Shown one piece after another: positions 7,921 through 16,027 of a DNA stretch of 64,000 nt. Source of the stretch: Paraburkholderia dioscoreae (GTDB taxonomy: Bacteria > Pseudomonadota > Gammaproteobacteria > Burkholderiales > Burkholderiaceae); the NCBI RefSeq assembly GCF_902459535.1, contig NZ_LR699553.1, positions 2,046,001 through 2,110,000 on the forward strand, read 5' to 3'. Below the pieces are notes generated by a model, which did no database searches, was not told the DNA's origin, and saw nothing but the letters and a program-made list of their open reading frames with translations. Position numbers and translations under genes: made by a program. How positions within the stretch are numbered: the stretch's first letter is position 1; each line of letters starts with the position of its first letter.

Positions 7921-8348
7921 GTGATCGCTCCAAGGTCATGCATCTGGCGCAGCTGCGCGGCGACGTCGGACGGCACGTCGAAGAATCCGAGCGCTCCTTT
8001 GCATTCGAGGAACGGGAGCGGCCTGGCATCGGCGATCTGGAAGCCGAACTGGTCGCCCATGTGCCAAGGTGAGACTTTTTGTGCGCCCGGAAGGCAGCCG
8101 GTGATGGTGGCCACACCGACGATGCCGCCGCGCGCAGCTTTAGCCATGTCCGCTAGCGGCAGAGGATCGATTGGGCTGATCATTGCGATGAAGTGAGCCG
8201 CGTCTTCAAACTCTGCGCGCGTCATACCCTTGCCCGCATGGATCAGCACGCGGCCGCGGAAGCGCGTCGGCCATGTACGGTTCTCGATGTCTTTATGGCC
8301 GTTGACGATAAGCCACGCCCACGGCTGACGGATGGACAGGGCTTTCAT
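7917..8348 (-). CDS. ASCH domain protein
   Basis: A 143-residue protein beginning MKALSIRQPWAWLIVNGHKDIENR, the hallmark of ASCH domains. It continues with RFRGRVLIHAGKG and GGIVGVATITGC, the beta-barrel core. ASCH domains resemble PUA RNA-binding domains and are common in phage and prophage genomes; some act on modified nucleosides or RNA, but the target here is unknown. Four-base overlaps with both neighbours place it in the leftward early operon. Confidence 0.8.
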   Translation of the reverse strand: MKALSIRQPWAWLIVNGHKDIENRTWPTRFRGRVLIHAGKGMTRAEFEDAAHFIAMISPIDPLPLADMAKAARGGIVGVATITGCLPGAQKVSPWHMGDQFGFQIADARPLPFLECKGALGFFDVPSDVAAQLRQMHDLGAIT

Positions 8349-8584
8349 AGCTTGATCTTGGCGTAGTCGGTCTTGACCGTGAGGCGTGTGGAGTGGTGGT
8401 ACTGGTGGACGATCCGAACACCGTTCCAGATATCGAGGCTGCGCCCGGCTTCGTTCGCCTCGTTCAGCGCGCCGTTGTAATACGATCCACCCAGCCGAGC
8501 GAGGATCTCGGCGATGATCTCCGGACTGTCCTGCAACCTATGCAGCAGGTCGTGATTGACCTCGATGAGGGTTCGAATGCTCAT
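8345..8584 (-). CDS. Small hypothetical phage protein
   Basis: A 79-residue protein (MSIRTLIEVNHDLLHRLQDS) with no recognised family. Its stop overlaps the ASCH start (ATGA at 8345-8348). Mixed charged and aromatic composition, no membrane segment. Included because of its tight packing in the operon. Confidence 0.55.
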   Translation of the reverse strand: MSIRTLIEVNHDLLHRLQDSPEIIAEILARLGGSYYNGALNEANEAGRSLDIWNGVRIVHQYHHSTRLTVKTDYAKIKL

Positions 8585-8600
8585 AATTTCCTCGGTGAGA

Positions 8601-8858
8601 CTAACGCATGTCGTCGAGCGCCAATTGGCTGCCCGGCACGACTACTTCGGATGCTTTAACCATGGAGAGCTCGAGATCTGGCTCCGCCCCGGCGATATAG
8701 AGCATGCGACGACCTTTGAAATCGCGATTGCATGAAATAGATTCGCGCATGAGCTTGAGTACCTGCATCGCTTTATCGGCATCGAGTAGGTAATGTTCGA
8801 AGCCAATTCGGATGCATGCGATATCGCGGCTCGAGGGCCTCTTCGTTCTCGTTGCCAT
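8601..8858 (-). CDS. Small hypothetical phage protein
   Basis: An 85-residue protein starting MATRTKRPSSRDIACIRIG and ending LALDDMR; family not recognised. The ATG at 8858 lies immediately after the stop of the DUF5131 gene (8860), so translation is probably coupled. Longer readings of this frame overlap that gene and are rejected. Confidence 0.55.
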   Translation of the reverse strand: MATRTKRPSSRDIACIRIGFEHYLLDADKAMQVLKLMRESISCNRDFKGRRMLYIAGAEPDLELSMVKASEVVVPGSQLALDDMR

Positions 8859-8859
8859 T

Positions 8860-9867
8860 TCAGAGGACCTCCGGGAATTCGTCGTGCGAGCGGCCGTCGA
8901 GCTTGCGCCCAGCCGCGCGCTTGCCGATTCGGCGGACAGTGCTGCCATCTTCGAATTGGTGATGGGCACCGACACCGGCGACCTCGCTGACCGACACCCA
9001 CTCGCCGTTCTGCTTGAACAGGAACGGCACTTGTGCGGCTGCGCACTGGTTGCGCAGCGATCGCACCCATTGCGGATGCATAGGCCGGGCCGCCGGACCG
9101 CTTTCGCCGCCGACGATCACCCACGAGATAGCCTTTCCTAATGGTTCCGGTGGAACCGCGAAACGCTGCGACGTATACACGACCTGTCCGCGCAGCGCGT
9201 CCAAATCAGATTCGTCGCCGTGCAAAAGCCGCGTAAGGTTGACCGGGCCAAGCAGCGGTTCCATTGAGAGAAAGCGAACCCGCGCGGGAATTGACAGAAG
9301 CTTCCGAATGTCGCGGTCCGCTTCTTCCTGATTGACGATCGTCGCGCCGAGCCAGACGTTGTTCGGCGGCATGCCGGCAAGCCAATCATGCGCAACGCAA
9401 TGACCCCAATGTTCCGATTTGCTCTCGACGTGTGACAGGCCGTCTTCGCGATCGCCAGTCGAAGTGAGCTGTCTCAGTAGATGCTCTGCATTTCCGATGC
9501 GCTTCGTCAATAGAAGCCAATCGAGATCCGGAGTCCGAGCGATCAGGTCCAGCAGATCGGAGCGCCATCCGTCCGGCACCGCATTATCGAAGACGTCGGC
9601 GAGCGACGCGCAGAAGACACGCTGCCGGCGGCCGTGGTCGGCGAAGAAAGCACGGTGGTTCGCGTTCCACTGGAGCGGCTTGCGCCAGTTAGCGGCCGAC
9701 GTGCGGCGCCGCAGGGCACCGGGCCCCCAGTTGATCGCTGTACCGCCGGCGAAACGCGCATTGCGGGCCTCGGCATAGCAGTGGTCGCAGCCGGGGCTCA
9801 CTTTCTGGCAACCTTCCCATGGGTTGAAAGTGTGGTCGGTCCACTCGATGTTGCTATTCGCGCTCAT
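8860..9867 (-). CDS. Phage Gp37/Gp68 (DUF5131) family protein
   Basis: A 335-residue protein of the Gp37/Gp68 family. The N-terminus NIEWTDHTFNPWEGCQKVSPGCDHCYAE carries three closely spaced cysteines in the C-x6-C-x2-C pattern of the family, which is distantly related to radical-SAM proteins. WLLLTKRIGNAEHLL, PPNNVWLGATIVNQEEADR and WVIVGGESGPAARPMHPQWVRSLRNQC are further landmarks. The biochemical activity is not established. ATG at 9867 is preceded by GGAGG. It heads the leftward run that ends with int and diverges by 32 bp from the membrane-protein gene at 9900. Confidence 0.85.
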   Translation of the reverse strand: MSANSNIEWTDHTFNPWEGCQKVSPGCDHCYAEARNARFAGGTAINWGPGALRRRTSAANWRKPLQWNANHRAFFADHGRRQRVFCASLADVFDNAVPDGWRSDLLDLIARTPDLDWLLLTKRIGNAEHLLRQLTSTGDREDGLSHVESKSEHWGHCVAHDWLAGMPPNNVWLGATIVNQEEADRDIRKLLSIPARVRFLSMEPLLGPVNLTRLLHGDESDLDALRGQVVYTSQRFAVPPEPLGKAISWVIVGGESGPAARPMHPQWVRSLRNQCAAAQVPFLFKQNGEWVSVSEVAGVGAHHQFEDGSTVRRIGKRAAGRKLDGRSHDEFPEVL

Positions 9868-9899
9868 GCTACGATTCCTCCGAAAAACGGGGAGATAAG

Positions 9900-10457
9900 A
9901 TGATTCGCGTTGTGAACAGGTACGTTGCTTTGGTAATGGCGGCAATTGTTGGAATGTTGCTCTACGATCGAATTGACTGGGCGAAGCTCGATGCAGCGTC
10001 GATCGCAGCTTGGGTGCAGGCCGTGGGCTCGATAATCGCAATCGTCATTGCCGTTGCTGTTCCCATGGTTCAACAGAAGCGCGACCGTGAACTCCGCGCA
10101 CAAACCGAGAAAGAAATCGCAGGTCGACAAGGCCTTATCCTTGTGTCCATTGCCGCCCGCGTAGAGCGCGCGGTTCAGCGCGCGATCGCCGATTTCACGC
10201 AGGGCGTGGGCAATGATCATATGGACACAGGCGAGATCGATGAACTGCTCACCCGATTGACCGACGCTCAACAAACGGCGCATGGAATAGCCGCACAACG
10301 ACTCGTCTTCCAGATGCATGAGTTGGCGCGGCGCGTGCGAGTGCAAGTTACGACGCATCCATTCGAACGGAACGATTATTGGACGGCGGAGTTTCGGATG
10401 TGGCAAAACAACGCGCGTGATGCGATATCGAAGGCAATGGCAATGATGGTGAATTAA
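9900..10457 (+). CDS. Hypothetical membrane protein in the prophage
   Basis: A 185-residue protein with two N-terminal membrane segments (about 9-24, VALVMAAIVGMLLY, and about 40-58, VQAVGSIIAIVIAVAVPMV), followed by a charged helical cytoplasmic domain beginning QQKRDRELRAQTEKEIAG. Family not recognised. Start ATG at 9900 has a GGGGAGA ribosome-binding site. It is the only rightward gene in a leftward block, which is typical of independently transcribed cargo genes; a role such as superinfection exclusion is possible but unsupported. Confidence 0.65.
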   Translation: MIRVVNRYVALVMAAIVGMLLYDRIDWAKLDAASIAAWVQAVGSIIAIVIAVAVPMVQQKRDRELRAQTEKEIAGRQGLILVSIAARVERAVQRAIADFTQGVGNDHMDTGEIDELLTRLTDAQQTAHGIAAQRLVFQMHELARRVRVQVTTHPFERNDYWTAEFRMWQNNARDAISKAMAMMVN

Positions 10458-10522
10458 TCTGACGCATTGCCGCACTTGCCCCATCAGCTTGTGGCGGCTC
10501 AGCACTGCGTTGGTATACCTGG

Positions 10523-10933
10523 TCATGCTTCGCCTCGCGCTTGCTTGACCGCGTTGGAGATAGCCACCATGTCCGGCCAGTATTTGCTTTTGGACGGCCT
10601 AAAGTTTGGATCGGTGATGATGAGCTGCGCGAAAAGGCCGTCGATCGCGGCGTGCGCTTTTTCGAGCAGCTCCAAATGATCGCCGGACGTCGCTGGCGGC
10701 TGAGGCACATACGGACCGTGCAGCGTGAGCGTGCTGAGGAAGCGGTCTGGTGCCAGCTCGTGATCGATCGCCAGGCAGAAGACGCGGCCGCCCTGCGAGA
10801 CGAGCGGCACCAACAGGTCTGGATTCTTCGTATCGCCGCCGATATAGACGCCTTCCTTACCGAGCATCGCGCGGACCTGCGGCTGCAGCAGGTCGATCTC
10901 TTCGGCTTGGCCAATGAGGATTGGATTGTTCAC
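10523..10933 (-). CDS. Hypothetical phage protein
   Basis: A 136-residue soluble protein (MNNPILIGQAEEIDLLQPQV), not recognised. It carries segments GKEGVYIGGDTKNPDLLVPL and RVFCLAIDHELAPDRFLSTL that look like a compact alpha/beta fold. Its ATG overlaps the stop of the upstream gene (10930-10933), indicating translational coupling. Confidence 0.6.
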   Translation of the reverse strand: MNNPILIGQAEEIDLLQPQVRAMLGKEGVYIGGDTKNPDLLVPLVSQGGRVFCLAIDHELAPDRFLSTLTLHGPYVPQPPATSGDHLELLEKAHAAIDGLFAQLIITDPNFRPSKSKYWPDMVAISNAVKQARGEA

Positions 10934-11181
10934 TGTTTGCTCTCCGGTGCACTGTGGACGCGGCCTTCGTTGTTCGCGATGAATTCCTTCAAGGCGACCA
11001 ACATGTCTGCGCGTTCCGCATTGCTGATGTAGTTCATTCGGCCGCCGTCGCCGTCGAGTGGGAATATGAAGAGCGCGAAGCCGTATCCCTTGAAAATATT
11101 GGCCATGACGGCGGCGACGTCGTTCATCGACTTCCGGTGCTGCGGCTCGATTTCCCGGTGGTCACTCATGATGTCGTTCAC
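10930..11181 (-). CDS. Small hypothetical phage protein
   Basis: An 83-residue protein (MNDIMSDHREIEPQHRKSMND) with a more hydrophobic centre FKGYGFALFIFPLDG, not recognised. A second in-frame ATG lies four codons in. It is the first leftward gene after the truncated terminase; the intergenic space is too short for the repressor and replication genes expected here, so a deletion probably lies close by. Confidence 0.5.
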   Translation of the reverse strand: MNDIMSDHREIEPQHRKSMNDVAAVMANIFKGYGFALFIFPLDGDGGRMNYISNAERADMLVALKEFIANNEGRVHSAPESKQ

Positions 11182-11185
11182 TTAA

Positions 11186-11818
11186 CCGAGATATCAGGGA
11201 CGATGTGCCGCGTGGCGACGCTGGAAGAAGGCCGGTCTCACGCGGTTGATCGGGAAGATCTCCGGGCGGGATGCGTGGACGGTCATTCCGACGAAGGGTG
11301 CCGACAAGCTCGCCGCGCCGCGCCTGATGGTCGTGTATCCGGATACGTCGCGCAAAGCAAACCGGGCGGCCTCGAGTGGTGACGTTCCGGTCGCGCGTTT
11401 CAACCCGAATCTCTTCAAGGATGACCTCGCCGGACAGCTGCAGCTCGCCGAGCCGGGAAAGCTGTATGTGCATTTTCCGCACGCGTTGCGCTCGCAGGAG
11501 CAGCCACACGTGTGGTTCGAGCAGCTCACGTCCGAAACGCGCACGAAGAACGGCGGTTGGGAAAAGAGCGCCGCCGGTCGCCGCAACGAAGCACTCGACC
11601 TGATGGTGCTGACGCACATGCTCGCGCAATTGCATGGTCTGAACCGCATTTCGTGGGACAAGCCGCCCTCCTGGGCAAAGCCGTGGGACACCAACTCGTC
11701 CCTCGTCGCGGTGAGCACGGCTTCGACAAGCCCCGGCTCAACCGGATCCACGTCGTCGACGGCGCCGCAAAGCGCGCCGCGCGAGAAGAAAAAGTCAGCA
11801 GTTCACCGGTACCGATAA
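11186..11818 (+). pseudogene. C-terminal remnant of phage terminase large subunit (GpA type)
   Basis: An open frame of about 210 codons with no good start; an internal TTG at 11246 is the only candidate. The content matches the C-terminal third of lambda GpA-type terminases: AWTVIPTKGADKLAAPRLMVV, KLYVHFPHALRSQEQPHVWFEQLTSETRTKNG, RRNEALDLMVLTHMLAQLHGL. The full protein is about 600-700 residues, so the packaging ATPase and most of the nuclease domain are lost. The frame is closed by TAA at 11183, immediately before the similarity starts, marking the deletion edge. It is followed after 2 bp by gpW. Confidence 0.8.
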
Positions 11819-11820
11819 AC

Positions 11821-12090
11821 ATGGCCACAAACGATCTCTGTTCGCCGCTGTACGGCATGACCGATGCGCAGCTGCAGGCCGCGCTCGCGGCCGCGCAGCA
11901 GGCGTATATCGATCTGCGCACGGGAGACAAGGCCGTGACGGTGGCATACGCGCAGGGTGATGGGTCGCGGAGCGTCACATTCCAGACCACGAACCTTGCC
12001 GCGGTCCGGATGTTTATAAGTGACCTGCAGGCAGCTCTCAACCCGGGCGTGAAGATGTGCAAGCGCCGTCGCATGGTTCCGTTGTTCTGA
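11821..12090 (+). CDS. gpW-like head-tail joining protein
   Basis: An 89-residue protein in the position of lambda gpW, between terminase and portal. The sequence fits gpW: TDAQLQAALAAAQQAYIDLRTGDKAVTVAYAQGDGSRSVTF, with two helices around a beta hairpin, though the C-terminal Arg/Lys tail differs. gpW closes the head after packaging and prepares it for tail binding. The stop overlaps the portal ATG (TGATG at 12088-12092). Confidence 0.72.
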   Translation: MATNDLCSPLYGMTDAQLQAALAAAQQAYIDLRTGDKAVTVAYAQGDGSRSVTFQTTNLAAVRMFISDLQAALNPGVKMCKRRRMVPLF

Positions 12091-13745
12091 TGAGCAGCGC
12101 AACCACATTGGTCGACGCGAGCGGCCGGCCGCTGCGCGCGCGCGCGAATACCGGCGCCGGTCCTGGTAACCTGGCGAACAACGTGGGCCGTGCGTTCTTC
12201 CCGTATCAGGCCGCGGACTGGCAGACGCAGGAGATGGGCGCGTGGCTGCCGTGGATCCGCTCACCCGATGCCGAGATCAACCAGTTCCGCGACCGCATGG
12301 TCGCGCGCTCGCGCGACCAGGTTCGCAACGACGGTCGCTCGAGCGGCGGTATCACGCGGATCCTCGACAACGCCGTCGGCGCCTCGCTGCGTTTGTCGGC
12401 GGCGCCGGACTATCGCGCGCTCGCCGAGATCAGCGGAGCAGCTTTCGATATCAAGTGGGCGAATGAATTCAGGCGTGCAGTAGAGGCACGGTGGCGCCTC
12501 TTTTCGAACGATTTTGGTCGCTACAACGACGTGTCCCGTCAGCTCACCGTCTCGCAGCAACTGCGCCTAGCGTTGCGCCACAAGCTGATTGATGGCGAGG
12601 ACCTGGTCATCAATTACTGGATGCCGGAACGGGTGGGGCGCGGCGGCGCGCGATATGCGACGGCCTATCTCGTTGTGGATCCTGACCGCCTGTCGAATCC
12701 CAACCAGATGGTCGACACGCGCCATATGCGCAATGGCGTGGAAGTGGATGAAAACGGCGTGCCGCTGGCGTACCACATCCGCAAAGCGCACCAGAACGAC
12801 TGGTACAACTCCGTCGAAAGCATGATCTGGGAGCGCGTCGAACGCGAGGATGACGACGGCTGGCTGCGCGTGATCCACGACTTCGAGCGTGATCGCGCCG
12901 GCCAGAACCGTGGTGTGGGCGTCTTTATTCCAGTGCTCGCACACGCAAAGATGCTTGCGCGCTACTACGGTATCGAGCTGCAGGCGGCAGCGCTCGCCGC
13001 GTCGATCGGTACATACGTCACCAGCCCATACGACCCGTCGGAAGTTCAGGACGCGGTCGGCGGCGAGGATCACGAGCTCGGTTATTACCAGGGTCTGCGG
13101 GCGGAATGGAACGAAGAGCGCCCGGCGATGTTCAACGGTGTGCGCGTGCCGGCGCTTGCTCCCGGCGAAGACATCAAGGCGCTCACGTCCGACCATCCGC
13201 ACAACGGCTTTACCGAGTTCGTGCACGAGATGCAGGGCTGTGTTGCATCGGCCCTCGGGATTTCGCTCGAGCAGGTTACGCAGGACTGGTCGAGGAGCAA
13301 CTACTCGAATATGCGTGGCTCTTTGCTGGAGAGCTGGAAGACGCTGATTCGACGTCGGCTCGAATTTTCCGCAGGTACGGCGACTCCCATGTACGCCGTT
13401 TGGCTTCGCGAATCGATGGAGAACGGCGAGCTGCCGCTTCCGAACGGCGCGCCCGACTTCCTGGATGGGGTGACGGCATACGCGGGCTGCAGCTGGCTCG
13501 GGCCTGCACGCGGCTGGGTAGATCCGGTGAAAGAGCCGCAGGGTTCGATCCTGAAGATGGATGCGGCGCTGACCACGCTCAAGCAGGAAGCCGCCGAGCA
13601 GGGCTCCGACTGGGAGGAACTGCTCGATCAGCGTCAGATCGAGATCGAGGCCTTCCGCGAACGCGGCATTCCATTGCCCGAATGGGGCGGAAGTGAAATG
13701 GCCACCCGCACCGATGAACCCCCTCAGCAACCGCAGGCAGCATGA
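12090..13745 (+). CDS. Phage portal protein, lambda family
   Basis: A 551-residue portal protein, the dodecameric DNA channel at one head vertex. It matches the lambda gpB family: ADWQTQEMGAWLPWIRSPD, FRDRMVARSRDQVRNDGRSSGGI, DPDRLSNPNQMVDTRHMRNGVEVDENG, VHEMQGCVASALGISLEQVTQDWSRSNYSNMRGSLLESWKTL. Length is normal for the family, with no frameshift. Start ATG at 12090 is coupled to gpW, and the stop overlaps the protease gene (13742-13745). Confidence 0.92.
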   Translation: MSSATTLVDASGRPLRARANTGAGPGNLANNVGRAFFPYQAADWQTQEMGAWLPWIRSPDAEINQFRDRMVARSRDQVRNDGRSSGGITRILDNAVGASLRLSAAPDYRALAEISGAAFDIKWANEFRRAVEARWRLFSNDFGRYNDVSRQLTVSQQLRLALRHKLIDGEDLVINYWMPERVGRGGARYATAYLVVDPDRLSNPNQMVDTRHMRNGVEVDENGVPLAYHIRKAHQNDWYNSVESMIWERVEREDDDGWLRVIHDFERDRAGQNRGVGVFIPVLAHAKMLARYYGIELQAAALAASIGTYVTSPYDPSEVQDAVGGEDHELGYYQGLRAEWNEERPAMFNGVRVPALAPGEDIKALTSDHPHNGFTEFVHEMQGCVASALGISLEQVTQDWSRSNYSNMRGSLLESWKTLIRRRLEFSAGTATPMYAVWLRESMENGELPLPNGAPDFLDGVTAYAGCSWLGPARGWVDPVKEPQGSILKMDAALTTLKQEAAEQGSDWEELLDQRQIEIEAFRERGIPLPEWGGSEMATRTDEPPQQPQAA

Positions 13746-14623
13746 GCAACTATCCGCATCTTGCAACGCGGCTTTTCAACGTGCCGATCGCTATCGCGCC
13801 GCAGAAGGCTGAAATCGTTATGGCAGCGCTCGCGGACCGCTTCGGAATCGCGAAGATGTTCCGCGGCAGCGGCGACATGGTGGTGCTGGCTGACGGCGGC
13901 GCGCAGGCATTCCTGCAAAGCGCCGACACATCGCGAGCCGACTATCGCCCGTATGAGGTCGTGGAGGGGGTTGCGATCGTTCCTATCGAGGGAACGCTTG
14001 TGCACAAGCTCGGCGAATTGCGGCCCTATTCGGGCATGACCGGTTACGACGGCATCCGTGCCAATCTGAGCATGGCGATGGCCGACGAGGGCGTGCGAGC
14101 GATCGTGCTGGACATCGATTCGCCCGGCGGCGAGGTCGCCGGCTGCTTCGATCTCGTGGACTCGATCTATGCCGCGCGCGACGTCAAGCCGATTTGGGCC
14201 ATTTGCACCGAGAGTGCCTATTCGGCCGCGTACGCGATCGCGACGGCGGCGAGCCGGATCATCGTCCCGCGCACCGGCGGCACCGGCAGCGTCGGCGTCA
14301 TATGCATGCATGTCGATTTTTCGCAGGCGCTCACGAAAGCGGGAATCGAGGTCGAACTCATCTACTTCGGCGACAAGAAAGCGGACGGCAGCGACATGAA
14401 GCCGTTGTCGAAGGACGCGCGCGCGCGGTTTCAATCCGACGTCAACGCGATGGGCCAGTTATTTGTTGAGACCGTGGCGCGTAACCGCGGCCTCACTACC
14501 GCAAATGTGCGAGGCACACAGGCCGGCACATTCCTCGGCGCCGCTGGCGTCGAAATCGGCTTCGCGGACGCAGTGATGTCGCCCGATGAAGCATTCGCAT
14601 CCTTGCTCGACGAGCTGGGCTGA
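13742..14623 (+). CDS. S49 family prohead protease (lambda gpC type)
   Basis: A 293-residue serine protease that would process portal, scaffold or capsid during head maturation. Residues about 70-270 form an SppA/ClpP-like fold: VAIVPIEGTLVHKLG, IVLDIDSPGGEVAGC, then the nucleophile region ESAYSAAYAIATAA (probable Ser161) and YFGDKKADGSDMK with the probable general-base Lys at 212-213. Lambda gpC carries the scaffold as its C-terminal extension; here the protein ends after the protease domain and a separate scaffold-like gene follows. Confidence 0.88.
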   Translation: MSNYPHLATRLFNVPIAIAPQKAEIVMAALADRFGIAKMFRGSGDMVVLADGGAQAFLQSADTSRADYRPYEVVEGVAIVPIEGTLVHKLGELRPYSGMTGYDGIRANLSMAMADEGVRAIVLDIDSPGGEVAGCFDLVDSIYAARDVKPIWAICTESAYSAAYAIATAASRIIVPRTGGTGSVGVICMHVDFSQALTKAGIEVELIYFGDKKADGSDMKPLSKDARARFQSDVNAMGQLFVETVARNRGLTTANVRGTQAGTFLGAAGVEIGFADAVMSPDEAFASLLDELG

Positions 14624-14648
14624 CTTATCCCACCAACAGGGTAATCAC

Positions 14649-15254
14649 ATGAGCAATTTGTTTCGTAACCTGGCTGCGCGAGGTGGTATCAGCTTCGCCC
14701 ACCTCGGTAAAGGAGCGGCCCGTGCGGCCGACGATACGCCTCCCCCTGACGACAAAGGCGGCAAGAACGGCAAAGCCGAAGGCGAAGATACGGGCGATGG
14801 TGATCAGAACCGCGAAAACGGCGATGGCAAAGCCGAAGGCGAAGATCCACCGCCGGACGACAAGGGCGGAAAGAAGGGCAAAGCGAAGGGCGAAGACGGC
14901 AAAGACGATCCGAACGCCGAGGACGATGACGACGACGAAGAGGAGATGCGCGGCAATAGCGCAGCGGCGAGTGCACGTCGACGTGAGCGGATGCGCTGCG
15001 CCCAGATCATGGGCTCGCCGGCCGCAGGCAGGAACCCTGTTCTGGCCGCGAATCTTGCGTTCAACACGTCGATGACTCGCAAAGAGGCGCTAGCGGTGTT
15101 GACCGGCACTCCGGCGCCCGCGGCGACCGCGCCGGTGTCACGTCGTAATCCGTCGCTTGGCGCTGGCGGTGAACGCGGGGTGAGTTCGGAACAGGCGATC
15201 GCATCCAGCTGGGACACCGCCATGCAGAAAGCACGGCCGGCGCGCAAGCGCTGA
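14649..15254 (+). CDS. Putative scaffold protein with acidic/Lys repeats
   Basis: A 201-residue low-complexity protein located where a scaffold is expected, between prohead protease and decoration protein. Residues about 28-100 contain repeated PPPDDKGGK(N/K)GKA and (K)AEGED blocks and end in a DDDDDEEE run; the C-terminal half has basic segments and a short ordered part ILG-like NPVLAANLAFNTSMTRKEALAVL. Highly charged and helix-poor in the middle, unlike a folded enzyme. The scaffold role is inferred from position and composition. Confidence 0.65.
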   Translation: MSNLFRNLAARGGISFAHLGKGAARAADDTPPPDDKGGKNGKAEGEDTGDGDQNRENGDGKAEGEDPPPDDKGGKKGKAKGEDGKDDPNAEDDDDDEEEMRGNSAAASARRRERMRCAQIMGSPAAGRNPVLAANLAFNTSMTRKEALAVLTGTPAPAATAPVSRRNPSLGAGGERGVSSEQAIASSWDTAMQKARPARKR

Positions 15255-15294
15255 TCCGTCCCACCCGTCAATCGAACCCTCGAGGTAACTCACC

Positions 15295-15951
15295 ATGACG
15301 CAAACCCCTCTCATCGAAGGCCGCCACGACGGTGGTTTTCTGGTCAGTGAATCGCGTGGCCACCGTTCCCGCGATCGCGGCACGCTCAGCGGCGCCGCAA
15401 AGATTCAGGCGGGCCAGGTCCTCGGCCGCAAGGTCGGCGGCACCGCGGCGGCCGCTGCCAAGGCCGGCAACACCGGCAATGGCACTTTCACGCTCGACGC
15501 GACGACGCCGGTCGTCGGCAATGCCCAGCCTGGCGTCTACGTCGTGCGATGCGCCACCGCTGCGGCAAACGGAGGCACCTTCCGCGTATTCGATCCGACG
15601 GGCGACGTGATCGGCGATGTGGCAGTCGGCGCCACCTTCAATGACCAGATCAAGTTCGTGATCGCCGACGGCGCGACGGACTTCGTGGTCGGCGACGAAT
15701 TCGACGTGACGGTTTCCGCCCTGTCGAAAGCCTACGTGCCGCTCAGCCTGACGGCGACGGACGGATCGCAGGTCGCCTCCGCCATTTCGTTCGCGAACGT
15801 CGACGCGACGCTGGCGGACCAGACCGGCACCGTCGTCACGCGTGACTGCGAGGTCAATGGCTTCGAGCTGTTCTGGCCGACGGGCGCATCCGCGAATCAG
15901 ATCTCCGCCGGCACCGCGCAGCTCGCTGCCTTGGGAATCATCGTTCGCTGA
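15295..15951 (+). CDS. Head decoration protein (gpD-like) with inserted domain
   Basis: A 218-residue protein of the lambda gpD family, which stabilises the expanded capsid. The N-terminus TLSGAAKIQAGQVLGRKV and the C-terminus FANVDATLADQTGTVVTRDCEVNGFELFWP, AQLAALGIIVR are gpD-like, but lambda gpD has about 110 residues. The extra ~90 residues in the middle (about 60-140, GNTGNGTFTLDATTPVVG to VVGDEFDVTVSA) look like an inserted beta domain, likely displayed on the capsid surface. Good ribosome-binding site (GAGG) before ATG. Confidence 0.82.
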   Translation: MTQTPLIEGRHDGGFLVSESRGHRSRDRGTLSGAAKIQAGQVLGRKVGGTAAAAAKAGNTGNGTFTLDATTPVVGNAQPGVYVVRCATAAANGGTFRVFDPTGDVIGDVAVGATFNDQIKFVIADGATDFVVGDEFDVTVSALSKAYVPLSLTATDGSQVASAISFANVDATLADQTGTVVTRDCEVNGFELFWPTGASANQISAGTAQLAALGIIVR

Positions 15952-16027
15952 TCGCCCGTAGCTCTTCCACGTTTTTCCGATAACAGTCGGCCGCGCAAGC
16001 GGCCATTATTATTTCTGGAGCCAAATA

